Shown in pieces: positions 9,599 through 18,946 of a stretch of DNA of 64,000 bases. The stretch lies in the NCBI RefSeq assembly GCF_009800925.1, contig NZ_WOYF01000001.1, positions 1-64,000 of the forward strand, in the 5' to 3' direction. Every line of letters begins with the position of its first letter. The stretch's first letter is position 1. The notes beneath the pieces are model-generated. The model saw only the letters and a list, made by a program, of their open reading frames with translations. It searched no databases and was not told where the DNA came from. The translations under genes were made by a program, and so were the position numbers. The DNA comes from Budvicia diplopodorum. GTDB taxonomy: Bacteria > Pseudomonadota > Gammaproteobacteria > Enterobacterales > Enterobacteriaceae.

Positions 9599-10894
9599 TT
9601 ACCATTTCCCAATCACCAACCCCTCTGGCAAAACAAATCTAAACTCGCTGCCCTTGCCCGGCTGGCTGGTAATATTCAAATGAGAATCATGGTGATTCAG
9701 CGCGTGTTTAACAATCGCTAAGCCTAAACCACTACCGCCGGTTTTACTCGAGCGCGACGGGTCAACGCGATAGAAACGTTCGGTAAGGTGAGCAATATGC
9801 TCGCTTTCAATGCCGGGGCCATTATCACTAACGCTAAATAACGCCCCTTTCGCCGTCCTTTTCCAGACAACGTTAATAACCGTCCCTTCGGGGGTGTGAT
9901 TAATAGCGTTATACACCAGATTAGACATCGCGCTGTACAGCTGTTCCTGATTGCCCAGTACCTGAAGATGCGGATCGGTATCAAAGTGGATTTGCTGCTT
10001 ACCGGCGCTAAGAATTAATGCTTCGTGGGATAAAATCTCTAATTGAGCCGGTACGTTAACCGTCTCAGTTAGCAAATAGCGAGGAGCAGCTTCAATGCGT
10101 GATAAAACCAGCAACTGGTTCACCAAACGGCTCATTCTCTCGGTTTGCCCCTGCATACTGTCTAAGGCTTTCTGTTGAATCGCCGGGCTGACCTCTTCTT
10201 CAGCCCCCAACATCTCGAGATACCCCTGAAGCACGGTTAACGGCGTTTTTAACTCGTGGCTGACGTTGGTAAAGAACTTGCGCCGAACCTCTTCCAGCTG
10301 GCGAACCTGCGACACGTCGCGGGCGGAGATCAGCATCAGCCCTTCATCATAGGGCATCACCCGAAACTCAATATAGCAACCGTTATTAAACTGTAGCGTA
10401 AGCGGTTCGCTGAAGGCCTTCTTATTGATAAACGCGGCAAACTGAGGGTAACGGATAAGATTAAGAATTTGCTGGCCGCTATCTTCCGGCCAGCGAAAGC
10501 CCAGCATTTGCTGAGCTAAACGGTTACACCAAAAGATATGACCGCTTTCGGTGCTCAACACCACCGCATCGGGCAACGACTCCGCACCGCTGCGAAAGCG
10601 TTTAATGAGCGAAGCCAGCTCGCGGCGACGCTGCCGGTTACGCTGTTGCATCTGACGCAGGCCGTAAAACAGCGGCTCCCAGCTACCCCAGCCCTGCGGC
10701 GGCATAATGCTGCGATCGAGCCACAGCCAGTGGGAGAGCTTAAGTAAATTGTAAAAATGCCAGAGTAATGCGCTCAATACCGATATCAGCAATAGCAATG
10801 CCAAATGGCCGATAAAAAGGCTTAAGATCAACGCAGGAAGACAAAATAACAACAGCTCGACGACTATTCGTTTCCATGACAGGCGTTCTAACAC
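9599..10894 (-). CDS. phoR: Phosphate regulon sensor histidine kinase PhoR
   Basis: A membrane sensor kinase that phosphorylates PhoB when phosphate is low and dephosphorylates it when the Pst transporter is saturated. Two membrane segments occupy residues about 10-48. A PAS domain (about 97-195) contains [19 protein letters not shown]. The phospho-acceptor is His213 in [13 protein letters not shown]. The ATPase domain has [23 protein letters not shown] and [12 protein letters not shown]. The start is GTG at 10894, giving 431 aa as in E. coli, 24 bases after phoB. The two genes form one operon. Confidence 0.96.
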   Translation of the reverse strand: MLERLSWKRIVVELLLFCLPALILSLFIGHLALLLLISVLSALLWHFYNLLKLSHWLWLDRSIMPPQGWGSWEPLFYGLRQMQQRNRQRRRELASLIKRFRSGAESLPDAVVLSTESGHIFWCNRLAQQMLGFRWPEDSGQQILNLIRYPQFAAFINKKAFSEPLTLQFNNGCYIEFRVMPYDEGLMLISARDVSQVRQLEEVRRKFFTNVSHELKTPLTVLQGYLEMLGAEEEVSPAIQQKALDSMQGQTERMSRLVNQLLVLSRIEAAPRYLLTETVNVPAQLEILSHEALILSAGKQQIHFDTDPHLQVLGNQEQLYSAMSNLVYNAINHTPEGTVINVVWKRTAKGALFSVSDNGPGIESEHIAHLTERFYRVDPSRSSKTGGSGLGLAIVKHALNHHDSHLNITSQPGKGSEFRFVLPEGLVIGKW

Positions 10895-10918
10895 AAGGGA
10901 ATCCCTAAGTTGATGCGC

Positions 10919-11608
10919 TTAAAAACGCGTTGAAAAACGATAGCCGGAGCCCCGAACGGTTTGCAGCATTTTGTCATATCCGCCGACCTCAAGAGACTTA
11001 CGCAACCGCCGGATAAACACGTCTACCGTACGATCTTCAACATAAACGTTGGTTCCCCAAACCTGATTCAATAGCTGCTCACGGCTATACACCCGCTCAG
11101 GATGGCTCATAAAGAAGTGCAGCAGCTTATATTCAGTTGGCCCCATATCTAAAGGCTGCTGGTCAGCCATCACCCGATGGGAGGACGGATCCAATATTAG
11201 CCCGTTGAAGCTCAGCAATTCATGTTCAATAACCGGAGAGCTACGGCGCAGCACCGCGTTGATTCTAGCAACCAGCTCTTTGGGGGAAAACGGCTTAGTC
11301 ACATAGTCATCAGCGCCAGACTCCAGACCGTTAACCCGATCGTCTTCCTCACTGCGTGCGGTCAACATCACTATGGGAATTTGCCGCGTCAGGGCTTCTC
11401 GTTTAATGCTTTTAATAAACTGAATGCCGGAACCGCCCGGTAGCATCCAGTCCAGTAAAATAAGGTCGGGAAACGGCTCGGTTAATCGCGTTTGTGCGCT
11501 GTGAATATCCGCGGCTTGCGCCACGTCAAAACCATTTTGTTCAAGTACCAGAGAAATCATTTCCCGAATAGGTGCTTCATCCTCAACCACCAGTATGCGT
11601 TTCATCAT
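10919..11608 (-). CDS. phoB: Phosphate regulon response regulator PhoB
   Basis: An OmpR-type transcription factor that binds Pho boxes when phosphorylated. The receiver domain shows the acidic pocket ([10 protein letters not shown]), phospho-acceptor Asp53 in [10 protein letters not shown], and Lys105 in VTKPFSP. The C-terminal winged helix contains [22 protein letters not shown] and [10 protein letters not shown]. It has 229 aa, as in E. coli. Two ATG codons are in tandem (11608 and 11605). A Pho box 43 bases upstream indicates autoactivation. Confidence 0.97.
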   Translation of the reverse strand: MMKRILVVEDEAPIREMISLVLEQNGFDVAQAADIHSAQTRLTEPFPDLILLDWMLPGGSGIQFIKSIKREALTRQIPIVMLTARSEEDDRVNGLESGADDYVTKPFSPKELVARINAVLRRSSPVIEHELLSFNGLILDPSSHRVMADQQPLDMGPTEYKLLHFFMSHPERVYSREQLLNQVWGTNVYVEDRTVDVFIRRLRKSLEVGGYDKMLQTVRGSGYRFSTRF

Positions 11609-11650
11609 GCGGGCTCGCCCCCTGTCATTTCAATAGTTCGCCGGTAGTAT

Positions 11651-11668
11651 GCGACAGATATATGACAT
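11651..11668 (-). promoter_or_regulatory. Pho box of the phoBR promoter
   Basis: Read on the minus strand the sequence is ATGTCATATATCTGTCGC. It fits the Pho-box pattern of two 7-bp direct repeats (TGTCATA, then CTGTC) 11 bp apart. A CATACT hexamer follows immediately and can serve as the -10 box, as in E. coli phoB, where the Pho box replaces the -35 element. Confidence 0.85.
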
Positions 11669-11777
11669 TTTTATTACGTTACCAATTTTTCCAACCAATT
11701 GAAAAACTATATCAAAAAATTATTCAGGCCGTAGCCAACGCAACGGCGGCGTGGAAACTGTCACGGGCATAAGTTGA

Positions 11778-11807
11778 TTGGTCCTGACCCGCTTACCTGC
11801 GTATAAT
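11778..11807 (+). promoter_or_regulatory. Candidate sbcDC promoter
   Basis: A perfect -10 hexamer TATAAT (11802-11807) has TTGGTC 18 bases upstream as a weak -35. The sbcD start codon follows 42 bases downstream, with AGAGG as ribosome site. Confidence 0.6.
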
Positions 11808-11849
11808 TACCCATCCTGACAACTCGCCGTTTGCTGGCAAAGAGGCACT

Positions 11850-13109
11850 ATGCGCATCATCCACACGTCCGACTGGCATCTTGGTCAATATTTTTTCACC
11901 AAAAGCCGGGCGGCGGAACATCAGGCTTTTCTTAGCTGGCTAACGCTTCAGGTAGAGCAACATCAGGTTGATGCCATTATCGTCGCCGGCGACATCTTTG
12001 ACACCACGTCGCCTCCCAGCTACGCGCGCGAACTGTATAATCAGTTTATTGTCCGCTTACAAAAAACCGGCTGTCAGTTAGTTATCTTAGGCGGTAATCA
12101 TGATTCTGTCGCTACCTTGAATGAATCCCGAGAGCTGTTAACCTATCTAAATACGCAGGTGATCGCCAGCGTATTAGAACAGCCACAGCGACAGGTTATT
12201 GTCTTGAACAACCGTCAGGGAGAACCGGCCGCCATTTTGTGTGCCATTCCGTTCATTCGCACTCGTGACATTGTCACAAGTCAGGCAGGCCAATCGGTCA
12301 GCGAGAAGCACCACGCGTTACAGCAGGCCATTGCTGACCATTACCAACAAATTTATCAATTAGCGCTGGATACCCGCCGGGCCTACTCTCAGCCGCTGCC
12401 AATTATTGCCACTGGCCACTTAACCACCGTTGGCGCATCAACCTCTGATTCAGTTCGCGAGATCTACATCGGTACGCTAGACGCCTTCCCGGCGCAGGCC
12501 TTTCCCCCAGCCGATTATATTGCGCTGGGCCATATTCATCGCCCGCAGACGGTGGCTAAATCAGAACATATTCGCTATTCCGGCTCGCCGATCGCACTAA
12601 GCTTTGACGAAGCCGGGCAACAGAAAAGCGTGGTACTGGCTGAGTTCCAGCAGGACAATCTGGCGGCGGTCACCCTGCTCGCCGTGCCTGAATTTCAGCC
12701 GATGAGGCTGATTAAAGGTGATATCAAACAGATAGAAACCGAACTCGCCGCCTTTGCTCACTATCAGGGCGAGCGCCCGGTGTGGCTGGATATCGAAGTG
12801 GTTTCTCAACACTATTTAAACGACGTTCAGCGCCAAATCCAGCAATGGGCCGAACCGTTGCCGGTTGAAGTGGTGCTATTGCGGCGCAGCAAAGATTCAT
12901 CACACCGGTCGATTCAACGACAGGCGCGGGAAACGCTGGCAGAGCTGACGGTTAACGACGTCTTTGAACGCCGCCTTGCGCTGGATGAACCCCAGAGCGA
13001 CGACGACAGGCAACGCCAGCACCGAATAAAGCATCTATTTCTTAATCTGGTCGATAGCGTGGCTAATGATGCTGAAAGCACCGATAAAACCGGAGGCTTA
13101 GCCCAATGA
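11850..13109 (+). CDS. sbcD: Exonuclease subunit SbcD
   Basis: The nuclease subunit of the SbcCD (Mre11-Rad50 type) complex. It opens hairpins and cuts palindromic or protein-blocked DNA ends. The calcineurin-like metal ligands are present: DWHLG (Asp8, His10), AGDIFDT, GGNHDS, TGHLTT and LGHIHRPQ. It has 419 aa, close to E. coli (400), with a slightly longer C-terminus. The stop overlaps the sbcC start by four bases (ATGA). The gene is divergent from phoB, as in E. coli. Confidence 0.97.
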   Translation: MRIIHTSDWHLGQYFFTKSRAAEHQAFLSWLTLQVEQHQVDAIIVAGDIFDTTSPPSYARELYNQFIVRLQKTGCQLVILGGNHDSVATLNESRELLTYLNTQVIASVLEQPQRQVIVLNNRQGEPAAILCAIPFIRTRDIVTSQAGQSVSEKHHALQQAIADHYQQIYQLALDTRRAYSQPLPIIATGHLTTVGASTSDSVREIYIGTLDAFPAQAFPPADYIALGHIHRPQTVAKSEHIRYSGSPIALSFDEAGQQKSVVLAEFQQDNLAAVTLLAVPEFQPMRLIKGDIKQIETELAAFAHYQGERPVWLDIEVVSQHYLNDVQRQIQQWAEPLPVEVVLLRRSKDSSHRSIQRQARETLAELTVNDVFERRLALDEPQSDDDRQRQHRIKHLFLNLVDSVANDAESTDKTGGLAQ

Positions 13110-16100
13110 AAATTCTCAGCCTGCGTTTAAAAAATATCAACTCGCTGAAAGGCGAATGGAAAATCGATTTCACCCAAGAACCCTTCTGCGATAGCGGCCT
13201 GTTTGCCATAACCGGCGCCACCGGCGCGGGTAAAACCACCCTGCTGGACGCCGTCTGTCTGGCGCTCTACCATAAAACCCCGCGCCTCAACGTATCGCCA
13301 ACCCATAACGAACTGATGACCCACCACACCGCCGAATCGCTGGCCGAAGTGGAGTTTGAAGTGAAAGGTACCGGATACCGGGCGTTCTGGAGCCAGCGCA
13401 AAGCCAAAGGCAGCGCTGAGGGCAACCTGCAGGCCCCGAAGGTTGAGCTGGCCTACTTAAGCGACGGCAAAATTATTACCGACAAAGTGAAAGACAAGAT
13501 CGAACACATCGCTAAAATCACCGGCCTTGATTTCAGTCGTTTCACTAAGTCAATGATGCTGTCTCAGGGGGAGTTTGCCGCCTTTCTTAACGCGGAACCC
13601 AATGAACGGGCAGAGCTGCTGGAAGAGCTAACCGGCACCGAAATCTACGGGCTGGTTTCCGAACGGGTATTTCAGGCGCATAAAGAGGCTAAAGCGCAGC
13701 TCGACGGGCTATACGCCCAGCTCGGTGGCGTACGGCTGCTAACCGACGACGACAGGTTAGCGATGGAGCTTCAGGTTAACCAACTACTGGCTCAGGAAAC
13801 CGAGCTCGGTCGGCAAATAGCCCAATTACAGGTAAATCAGCATTGGCTAGAGAAGCGCAGTGAATACGCGCAGGCCGCACAGCGCAACCAACGGCAGTTA
13901 AATCAGGCCCAACAGCAGCTTGAACAACACCAAAGCTCACTGGAAACGCTAACCCAAAGCCTACCTGCCGAAAAACTTCGCCCGATGTATACAGAGCTGG
14001 TCCGACTACGCCAAGAACAGGTCGACATCGACCGCGATCTGCAACAAACCGCCAATAGCCAAACCGTACTGGAGCAAGAGGTTAAACAGCGTTCAGACCA
14101 GTACCAGTTAACCATGCAGCAACGGGACCAGCAGCGTAAAGCCGATGAACAAACGGAAACGCTGATGGACAAACAGGTTGCGCCATTAGACTTACAGATT
14201 AGCCGCAGGCAGCAAGATCACCGGCGGCTGGCGGCAGAACAAACCGCGCTCCAACAGCAGCTCAGCGTTCAGCGCCAGTCCTGCGATTTAGCCCGTAAAC
14301 AGCATGCGGATTTACTGGCACAGCAGGCCGCTCTTGAAGACTTCTTTAACTCACATCAGCAGCGTCAAGGCTTAGGCGAAAACCTGCCGCTCTGGCAGCA
14401 ACAGTTATCTCAGCTAGACCAACAGCGCCCGGCCCTTACCGCGCTACAGGCTCAAATAGCCCAGCACCATCAACGGCTGGCACGGCTCAATTTAGAGCTA
14501 TCTCAGGCAACCGAGAGCCAGACTCAAGCACAAGCGGAAATCAGCAGCCTACAACAGGCCTTTAAGCTGGCTGATGAGCAACACGCTCAACGGCTCAATC
14601 AGCAAGATTTAACCGAACTGAAACGCCAGCGCGATAGCTTTATTGAACGCCGCGACGACCATCAAAGCTTAATGTTGCTACATCAACGCTATCTGGAAGC
14701 CGATAAAACCCGGATTACCCAGATAAAACAGCTGTCCGAACTATCATCCACCCTTAAGCAATTGAATGCTGACCAGTTGCTAAAGCGTAAGCAGTATGCG
14801 GATAAAAAACAGCATTTAGCCGACCTCAAAAAGCTGTATGAACAGGAAAAGTTAATCGTTGGCTTTGAACAACAAAGAGCCCAGCTCCAGCCCGACACGC
14901 CCTGCCCGCTGTGCGGCTCAACGCAGCACCCGCTGTTAACTGAATATCAGGCCGTTAAGCCATCGGACACCGAGCTACGGTTAAAGCAGTTAGAGGCCGA
15001 AACCGCCCAAATGCACGACGACGGCACGGAACAAGGCAGCCGGATAAAGCTACTCACAGAACAAAACGACCGGTTGCAGCAAGATATCGAACTCGGGCAA
15101 CGCCAAATTACCCAGCTAACCGAACAGTGGCAGCAGCTTTGCCAACGCTTAGAACTGCCGTTGAGCATTCACGAGAGCCAGCAGGTTAACGCCTATACTG
15201 AAGCCCTCCGCCTGCAAGAGCAGCAAATCAACCAGCGCGTTACCGAACTGGAACAGTCTGAAAAAGCCTGGCTACAGGCCAAAGAACGGCTCAACCAGCG
15301 CCAATCGGCCTTAAGTGAAAGCGGCCAAAGGCTAACGCTGTTAACTCAGAACATCACCCATCTTCAACAGAATATTGAACAGACTGAACGTGCGCTTGAA
15401 ACCCAGCAGCAAAGCTATCAATCATTAGCGTCAGACTTACGGTCAGCGCTGGCGCTACAGGGGCTTATGCTGCCGGAAGCGGAGCAACACGACCCATGGT
15501 TAAATGCCAGAAAGCAAGAGTGGAGCCACTGGCAAACCCAGCTTGCCGAACGGCAGCGGCTCGAACAGCAGCTTTCACAGCTCAACGCCGTAATGGCCGC
15601 CGATCAGGCCCGGCTAGACAGCATTAGCACTCAGGTAAAGGAGTTAGACGATCGGGCTGCGCTGTGCCAGAGCGAACTGGCTCAGATTTCGTTACAACGT
15701 CACGATATCTTTGGCGATCGGCAAATTGAAATGGTTCAGCAGCAAATGCGACAACGGCGCCAGCTATTAGAGCAGCAGCTGTCTGACGGCCAGAAAGTTT
15801 GGATGGAAGCAAACGACCGCCTCACCGCCTTGGTCGCCCAACGCGCCACCCTGACTCAACAGTCACGGAGTAAGCAACGGGCGCGGTTAGACTGCGAAAA
15901 CCAGTTTACTCTGGCGTTACAGACCACCCCGTTTGCCGATGAAGCGGCCTTCACCGCCGCCCTGCTGACCGAAGAGCAACGGCAACGGCTTACTGAGCTA
16001 AAAGAACGGCTGACAACTGAACTCACCCGGGCACAAACTCTACTGACCGAAGCCCAAAATAGCCTGAATCAGCACGTGGCAAACCCGCCGTCAGAGCTAC

Positions 16101-16798
16101 TGATTGAAACGCCGGTAGACGAGCTGATTCAACGTTTAGCGTCGTTGAATTCAGCGCTGAAAGACAACGGAATACGTCAGGGTGAAATCCGCCAACAGCA
16201 GGAAAGCGACCGCCGTAATCAGCAAAGCCAGCAAGAGATGATTGCCAACATTGCCCGACATCAGCAGGATGTCGACGATCTGGCCTACCTCAATAATTTA
16301 ATTGGCTCCAGCGACGGCGCTAAGTTCCGCAAATTTGCTCAGGGGCTCACGCTGGATCATCTGGTTTACTTAGCCAACGACCAACTCGCCCGGCTCCACG
16401 GCCGCTATTTATTACAGCGAAAAGAGAGCGAAACCCTTGAACTTCAGGTGGTTGACACCTGGCAGGCCGATAATATTCGCGATACCCGAACCCTTTCCGG
16501 CGGTGAAAGTTTTCTGGTGAGTCTGGCGTTAGCACTGGCGCTGTCCGATCTGGTCAGCCATAAAACCAGCATTGACTCGCTGTTTCTTGATGAAGGCTTT
16601 GGCACATTAGACGCTGAAACGCTGGACATCGCCCTCGACGCCCTCGACAACCTCAACGCCAGCGGTAAAACGATTGGCGTGATTAGCCATATTGATGCCA
16701 TGAAAGAACGGATCCCGGTACAGATCCGGGTGAAAAAGATAAACGGGTTGGGGATTAGTAAGCTGGATGACCGGTATAAGGTCAGCGTGCGCGAGTAA
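13106..16798 (+). CDS. sbcC: Exonuclease subunit SbcC
   Basis: A Rad50-like SMC ATPase that powers and positions the SbcD nuclease. Walker A is GATGAGKT (37-44). Long glutamine-rich coiled coils surround the zinc hook Cys600-Pro-Leu-Cys603. The C-terminal ATPase half carries the signature LSGGES (1130-1135) and Walker B FLDEGF with Asp1162 and Glu1163. At 1230 aa it is about 180 residues longer than E. coli SbcC (1048), the extra length lying in the coiled-coil arms. It is translationally coupled to sbcD. Confidence 0.96.
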   Translation: MKILSLRLKNINSLKGEWKIDFTQEPFCDSGLFAITGATGAGKTTLLDAVCLALYHKTPRLNVSPTHNELMTHHTAESLAEVEFEVKGTGYRAFWSQRKAKGSAEGNLQAPKVELAYLSDGKIITDKVKDKIEHIAKITGLDFSRFTKSMMLSQGEFAAFLNAEPNERAELLEELTGTEIYGLVSERVFQAHKEAKAQLDGLYAQLGGVRLLTDDDRLAMELQVNQLLAQETELGRQIAQLQVNQHWLEKRSEYAQAAQRNQRQLNQAQQQLEQHQSSLETLTQSLPAEKLRPMYTELVRLRQEQVDIDRDLQQTANSQTVLEQEVKQRSDQYQLTMQQRDQQRKADEQTETLMDKQVAPLDLQISRRQQDHRRLAAEQTALQQQLSVQRQSCDLARKQHADLLAQQAALEDFFNSHQQRQGLGENLPLWQQQLSQLDQQRPALTALQAQIAQHHQRLARLNLELSQATESQTQAQAEISSLQQAFKLADEQHAQRLNQQDLTELKRQRDSFIERRDDHQSLMLLHQRYLEADKTRITQIKQLSELSSTLKQLNADQLLKRKQYADKKQHLADLKKLYEQEKLIVGFEQQRAQLQPDTPCPLCGSTQHPLLTEYQAVKPSDTELRLKQLEAETAQMHDDGTEQGSRIKLLTEQNDRLQQDIELGQRQITQLTEQWQQLCQRLELPLSIHESQQVNAYTEALRLQEQQINQRVTELEQSEKAWLQAKERLNQRQSALSESGQRLTLLTQNITHLQQNIEQTERALETQQQSYQSLASDLRSALALQGLMLPEAEQHDPWLNARKQEWSHWQTQLAERQRLEQQLSQLNAVMAADQARLDSISTQVKELDDRAALCQSELAQISLQRHDIFGDRQIEMVQQQMRQRRQLLEQQLSDGQKVWMEANDRLTALVAQRATLTQQSRSKQRARLDCENQFTLALQTTPFADEAAFTAALLTEEQRQRLTELKERLTTELTRAQTLLTEAQNSLNQHVANPPSELLIETPVDELIQRLASLNSALKDNGIRQGEIRQQQESDRRNQQSQQEMIANIARHQQDVDDLAYLNNLIGSSDGAKFRKFAQGLTLDHLVYLANDQLARLHGRYLLQRKESETLELQVVDTWQADNIRDTRTLSGGESFLVSLALALALSDLVSHKTSIDSLFLDEGFGTLDAETLDIALDALDNLNASGKTIGVISHIDAMKERIPVQIRVKKINGLGISKLDDRYKVSVRE

Positions 16799-16854
16799 GG
16801 GGCGTTATCTCGTTGAAAAACCGGAGCCAGTCGTTGACCTCGACCTTAATTATG

Positions 16855-17075
16855 TTAATAACTTTCCAGAACGGCCTTAAGCTTTTCATTCTGCTCATGC
16901 CAAGCATCGGGATTATCTTTGGTAAGATCGATATCAACGGACAACCTTGGCATATCACGCAAAAAGAGATTTATTGCGTTGCGGTGCCTCCATGCAGGGC
17001 AAAGCACCCTTCTTTCGCCACTTCTGGCAAAACGTCTAAAAGCAGCTGAACCTGCTTTTTATAAGCGTCGTTCAT
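16855..17075 (-). pseudogene. Remnant of AbiEii nucleotidyltransferase toxin gene
   Basis: The ATG at 17075 overlaps the stop codon of the AbiEi antitoxin gene (TAATG), the usual coupling of these pairs. The first ~32 codons read as the start of an AbiEii toxin (MNDAYKKQ, then FALHGGTA). Five extra bases (ACGCA, near 16979-16984) then shift the frame into a stop. In the shifted frame the family sequence resumes with INLFLRDMPRLSVDIDLT, which includes the DID metal-binding residues. It ends at a TAA at 16855-16857, so only about 70 of the roughly 300 expected residues remain. The toxin cannot be made. Confidence 0.72.
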
Positions 17076-17842
17076 TATGCCAAGCCCAGTTCTTTAGGCA
17101 CGGTTATCTGGTATTTAGAGATATATACCCCCCCATCAACAATGGCCCGCTTTCCCGTTCCCAAATCAATATTTTGCATAGCAATGTGGTTAAGCCATTC
17201 GTGGCCAGCTTTTTCAGCTAAATACAGGAATAACCGTTTTACTTTCACGGAAGAGCAGCTTTCCAGCAGGGGTTGAACCGTTGCAGGTCGTAAATTATTT
17301 AACCCCTCCATAAGTTCATACACTTCTATCAGAGGTTGGCTATTGGGGGCCAGATATAGGCACTCCATAATGGCACGAGCCGGGCTGGATACTTTTACGG
17401 TGAAACCCTTATGCGCTATCTCCACAAGGCCGAGCTCCGCAGGAAGGAAGCTGGATAATTTACAATCTATGTTTATGCCCCACTGATGCTTATCAAACCA
17501 TGTGGGTAGCTTTTCCCCAGGGGTTCCGAACAACAAGGCCTTTTTCTCCGCAAGTCCCAGATAATGGGCCTTCCCTTGTAACGACAGGGCAGTTTTTGCC
17601 CCCGGATGTATAGACAATCCCAACTGTGACTGCAGGGCATAGATCCCGCCAAGGTAATCAACCCGATCGCCGTTACGGATCAGTGCACCCGTTCCAATCG
17701 AATTAAACCATTGGCTTTCTTTATATTTTTTCTGCAAATCAAGGCTATATCCCTGTTTCGTTAACCACGAGGAAGTAAGCGCAATCCCAGAAGGGAGAGC
17801 GCTTAACAGGGTGTTTATTTTTGATAGTTTTTCAGTACTCAT
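17075..17842 (-). CDS. AbiEi-type antitoxin / transcriptional autorepressor (type IV toxin-antitoxin)
   Basis: A 255-residue protein with the layout of AbiEi antitoxins: an N-terminal winged-helix region (SKINTLLSALPSGIALTSSWLTKQGYS), a central segment with DRVDYLGGIYALQ, and a C-terminal domain including VSSPARAIMECLYLAP and YLAEKAGHEWL. AbiEi proteins repress their own operon and neutralise the AbiEii nucleotidyltransferase. The gene is complete, with ATG at 17842 and GGTG just upstream, but its toxin partner is a decayed fragment, leaving an orphan antitoxin. Palindromes at 17873-17887 and 17906-17922 could be its operators. The locus sits between sbcC and phage-like small genes. Confidence 0.8.
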   Translation of the reverse strand: MSTEKLSKINTLLSALPSGIALTSSWLTKQGYSLDLQKKYKESQWFNSIGTGALIRNGDRVDYLGGIYALQSQLGLSIHPGAKTALSLQGKAHYLGLAEKKALLFGTPGEKLPTWFDKHQWGINIDCKLSSFLPAELGLVEIAHKGFTVKVSSPARAIMECLYLAPNSQPLIEVYELMEGLNNLRPATVQPLLESCSSVKVKRLFLYLAEKAGHEWLNHIAMQNIDLGTGKRAIVDGGVYISKYQITVPKELGLA

Positions 17843-17905
17843 AGCACCTTTATGGATATTTTTTTAAACCCGACCAGCATGACTGGTTTAAATTATTTAC
17901 TTTTT

Positions 17906-17922
17906 AGGTACCAATAGTACCT
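17906..17922. promoter_or_regulatory. Candidate AbiEi operator
   Basis: A perfect inverted repeat AGGTAC-CAATA-GTACCT lies 64 bases upstream of the AbiEi start. It overlaps a plausible minus-strand -10 (TACTAT) spaced 16 bases from TTGAAT. A second dyad, ACCAG-CATGA-CTGGT at 17873-17887, lies closer to the gene. AbiEi proteins are known to autorepress through inverted repeats; assignment here is by position and symmetry only. Confidence 0.45.
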
Positions 17923-18040
17923 TTATATGAATATTATTCAACCACAGGCAATGAATAAAACAACTTTAGTTTGCGATCGCGGCGTAACCCCTACCGAGCC
18001 GAATTAAACTCATCCTTATCTCAACTTTTTAACTGGGTAT

Positions 18041-18145
18041 CTACCAGTAATATTCAAGCGTTCTAATACGGCAATCTGTTCTTGGTTCACCTTTTCTGCG
18101 ATCCATTTCCAGAATTTCAAATTTTTTCTCTGTAACTCGGGTCAT
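18041..18145 (-). CDS. Possible 34-residue peptide of a phage-like remnant
   Basis: An ATG at 18145 opens a 34-codon frame ending in TAG. It has well-structured, highly charged composition (MTRVTEKKFEILEMDRRKG, ending RIRTLEYYW). I do not recognise it. It diverges from the small-gene cassette to its right, and its start codon overlaps the palindrome at 18138-18157. No clear ribosome site is visible, so it may be the conserved start of a truncated gene or a short regulatory peptide. Confidence 0.3.
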   Translation of the reverse strand: MTRVTEKKFEILEMDRRKGEPRTDCRIRTLEYYW

Positions 18146-18157
18146 TTAATTGACCCG
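18138..18157. promoter_or_regulatory. Palindrome between divergent small genes
   Basis: CGGGTCA and TGACCCG form a perfect 7-bp dyad around TTTAAT. It lies between the minus-strand 34-codon frame and the plus-strand cassette that begins at 18210, a typical place for a repressor operator. Which protein would bind is unknown; the Nlp-like protein at 18581 is a candidate. Confidence 0.4.
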
Positions 18158-18209
18158 TTCGCTGTCTATCCATACTGTGGTTGTGCGCAATTATATCTGC
18201 GTAAATAGC

Positions 18210-18244
18210 GAAACCCCGCAGTGCGAGAACACTAACGGGGTTTC
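18210..18244 (+). ncRNA. Leader hairpin, possible C4-like phage antisense RNA element
   Basis: GAAACCCCG pairs with CGGGGTTTC, enclosing a second stem AGTG / CACT. There is no T-run after it, so it is not a terminator. It lies 30 bases upstream of a small open frame. This hairpin directly before a tiny gene resembles, from memory, the c4-icd-ant type immunity leaders of phages P1/P7 and related prophages. The RNA assignment is inference. Confidence 0.35.
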
Positions 18245-18274
18245 TGACCAACAAGTTACAAGAAGAGGTAACTC

Positions 18275-18412
18275 ATGGCTGTAATAGAGCATACGCAATC
18301 TCGCCCTCAATTTGTACCGGGAATTTTATCGAATAGTCGATCCGCCTCGAAGAATTTGTATTTAATGTCAGTCTGTGACTCTCGGTTTATGGGAGGAATA
18401 CCCCATGTTTAA
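18275..18412 (+). CDS. Small phage-like protein, 45 residues
   Basis: The frame MAVIEHTQSRPQFVPGI... runs from an ATG with AGAAGAGG nearby to a TAA at 18410-18412. It overlaps the next small gene by eight bases. I do not recognise a domain. Position after the leader hairpin and overlap with a well-initiated downstream gene suggest a translated leader or an Icd-like peptide that couples translation. Shortness keeps confidence low. Confidence 0.4.
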   Translation: MAVIEHTQSRPQFVPGILSNSRSASKNLYLMSVCDSRFMGGIPHV

Positions 18413-18584
18413 ACTCATCGACAGTGTACGGATAAATACAATAGAACTGGCGGAACAATGCCTTGCGCTGGCCAATGCCTTAGCGAGCATTGAACACCCG
18501 GCGCTAAACGAGTCACTGACATTCATACCGCAGGAAAAGCAGCGTGTACTGTTGTCTCTGCTCGGTGCAGGAGGTGGAGAATGA
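18405..18584 (+). CDS. Small helical protein of unknown function
   Basis: A 59-residue frame starting MFKLIDSVRINTIELAEQC, predicted to be mostly helical and possibly a coiled-coil, ending LLGAGGGE. The ATG at 18405 follows GGGAGGAATACCCC, a strong ribosome site. An upstream in-frame GTG at 18375 is not needed. The stop overlaps the next gene by four bases (ATGA), so it forms an operon with the Nlp-like gene. I do not know its function. Confidence 0.55.
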   Translation: MFKLIDSVRINTIELAEQCLALANALASIEHPALNESLTFIPQEKQRVLLSLLGAGGGE

Positions 18585-18856
18585 CCATTCAACCCGACTG
18601 GCACACCGCCGATATCATCGCCGCACTGCGTAAAAAAGGCACCACGTTAGCCGCCGTCTCGCGCTTAGCCGGGCTGAGTTCATCTACGCTGGCGAATGCG
18701 CTATCGCGCCCTTGGCCCAAGGGTGAATCACTGATAGCCGACGCAATAAACGTGCACCCATCGGAGATATGGCCTAGCCGCTATTACGACCCGGTAACGG
18801 GTAAACCGAAAGAAAGAAAAATACGAGCAGCCATAGCAGATCAATATCTGGGCTAA
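18581..18856 (+). CDS. Nlp/SfsB (Ner-like) DNA-binding protein
   Basis: A 91-residue helix-turn-helix protein of the Ner family, related to phage Mu Ner and E. coli SfsB/Nlp. The diagnostic string runs DWHTADIIAALRKKGTTLA, then LSSSTLANALSRPWPKGE and IWPSRYYDP, as in SfsB. AGGAGGTGGAGA gives a very strong ribosome site. It probably regulates the small cassette or a lost prophage. Phage origin is suggested by family and neighbours; no integrase or capsid gene remains nearby. Confidence 0.85.
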   Translation: MTIQPDWHTADIIAALRKKGTTLAAVSRLAGLSSSTLANALSRPWPKGESLIADAINVHPSEIWPSRYYDPVTGKPKERKIRAAIADQYLG

Positions 18857-18875
18857 CCTCACATTCAATGATTAG

Positions 18876-18911
18876 AAAAGCCACAGAAAATCACTCTTCT
18901 GTGGCTTTTTC
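18876..18911. terminator. Bidirectional terminator between nlp-like gene and ppsA
   Basis: AAAGCCACAGAA pairs perfectly with TTCTGTGGCTTT around an 8-base loop, followed by T on the plus strand and on the minus strand by TTTTCTAAT. It can end transcription from both converging genes. Confidence 0.85.
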
Positions 18912-18946
18912 TATCAACAATAAAACCTGTTTATCATAAAACCTAT

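Noticed and set aside
9527-9721. 64-codon plus-strand frame at the phoR 3' end
   Set aside because: Most of it is antisense to the conserved PhoR C-terminus and it lacks a ribosome site.
16813-17221. Plus-strand frames of 78 and 100 codons after sbcC
   Set aside because: They lie antisense to the AbiEii remnant and the end of the AbiEi gene, whose family-specific protein sequence shows the real coding strand.
18375-18404. GTG-initiated extension of the 59-codon gene
   Set aside because: The ATG at 18405 has an excellent GGGAGG ribosome site. The extension overlaps the 45-codon frame and shows no conservation signal.
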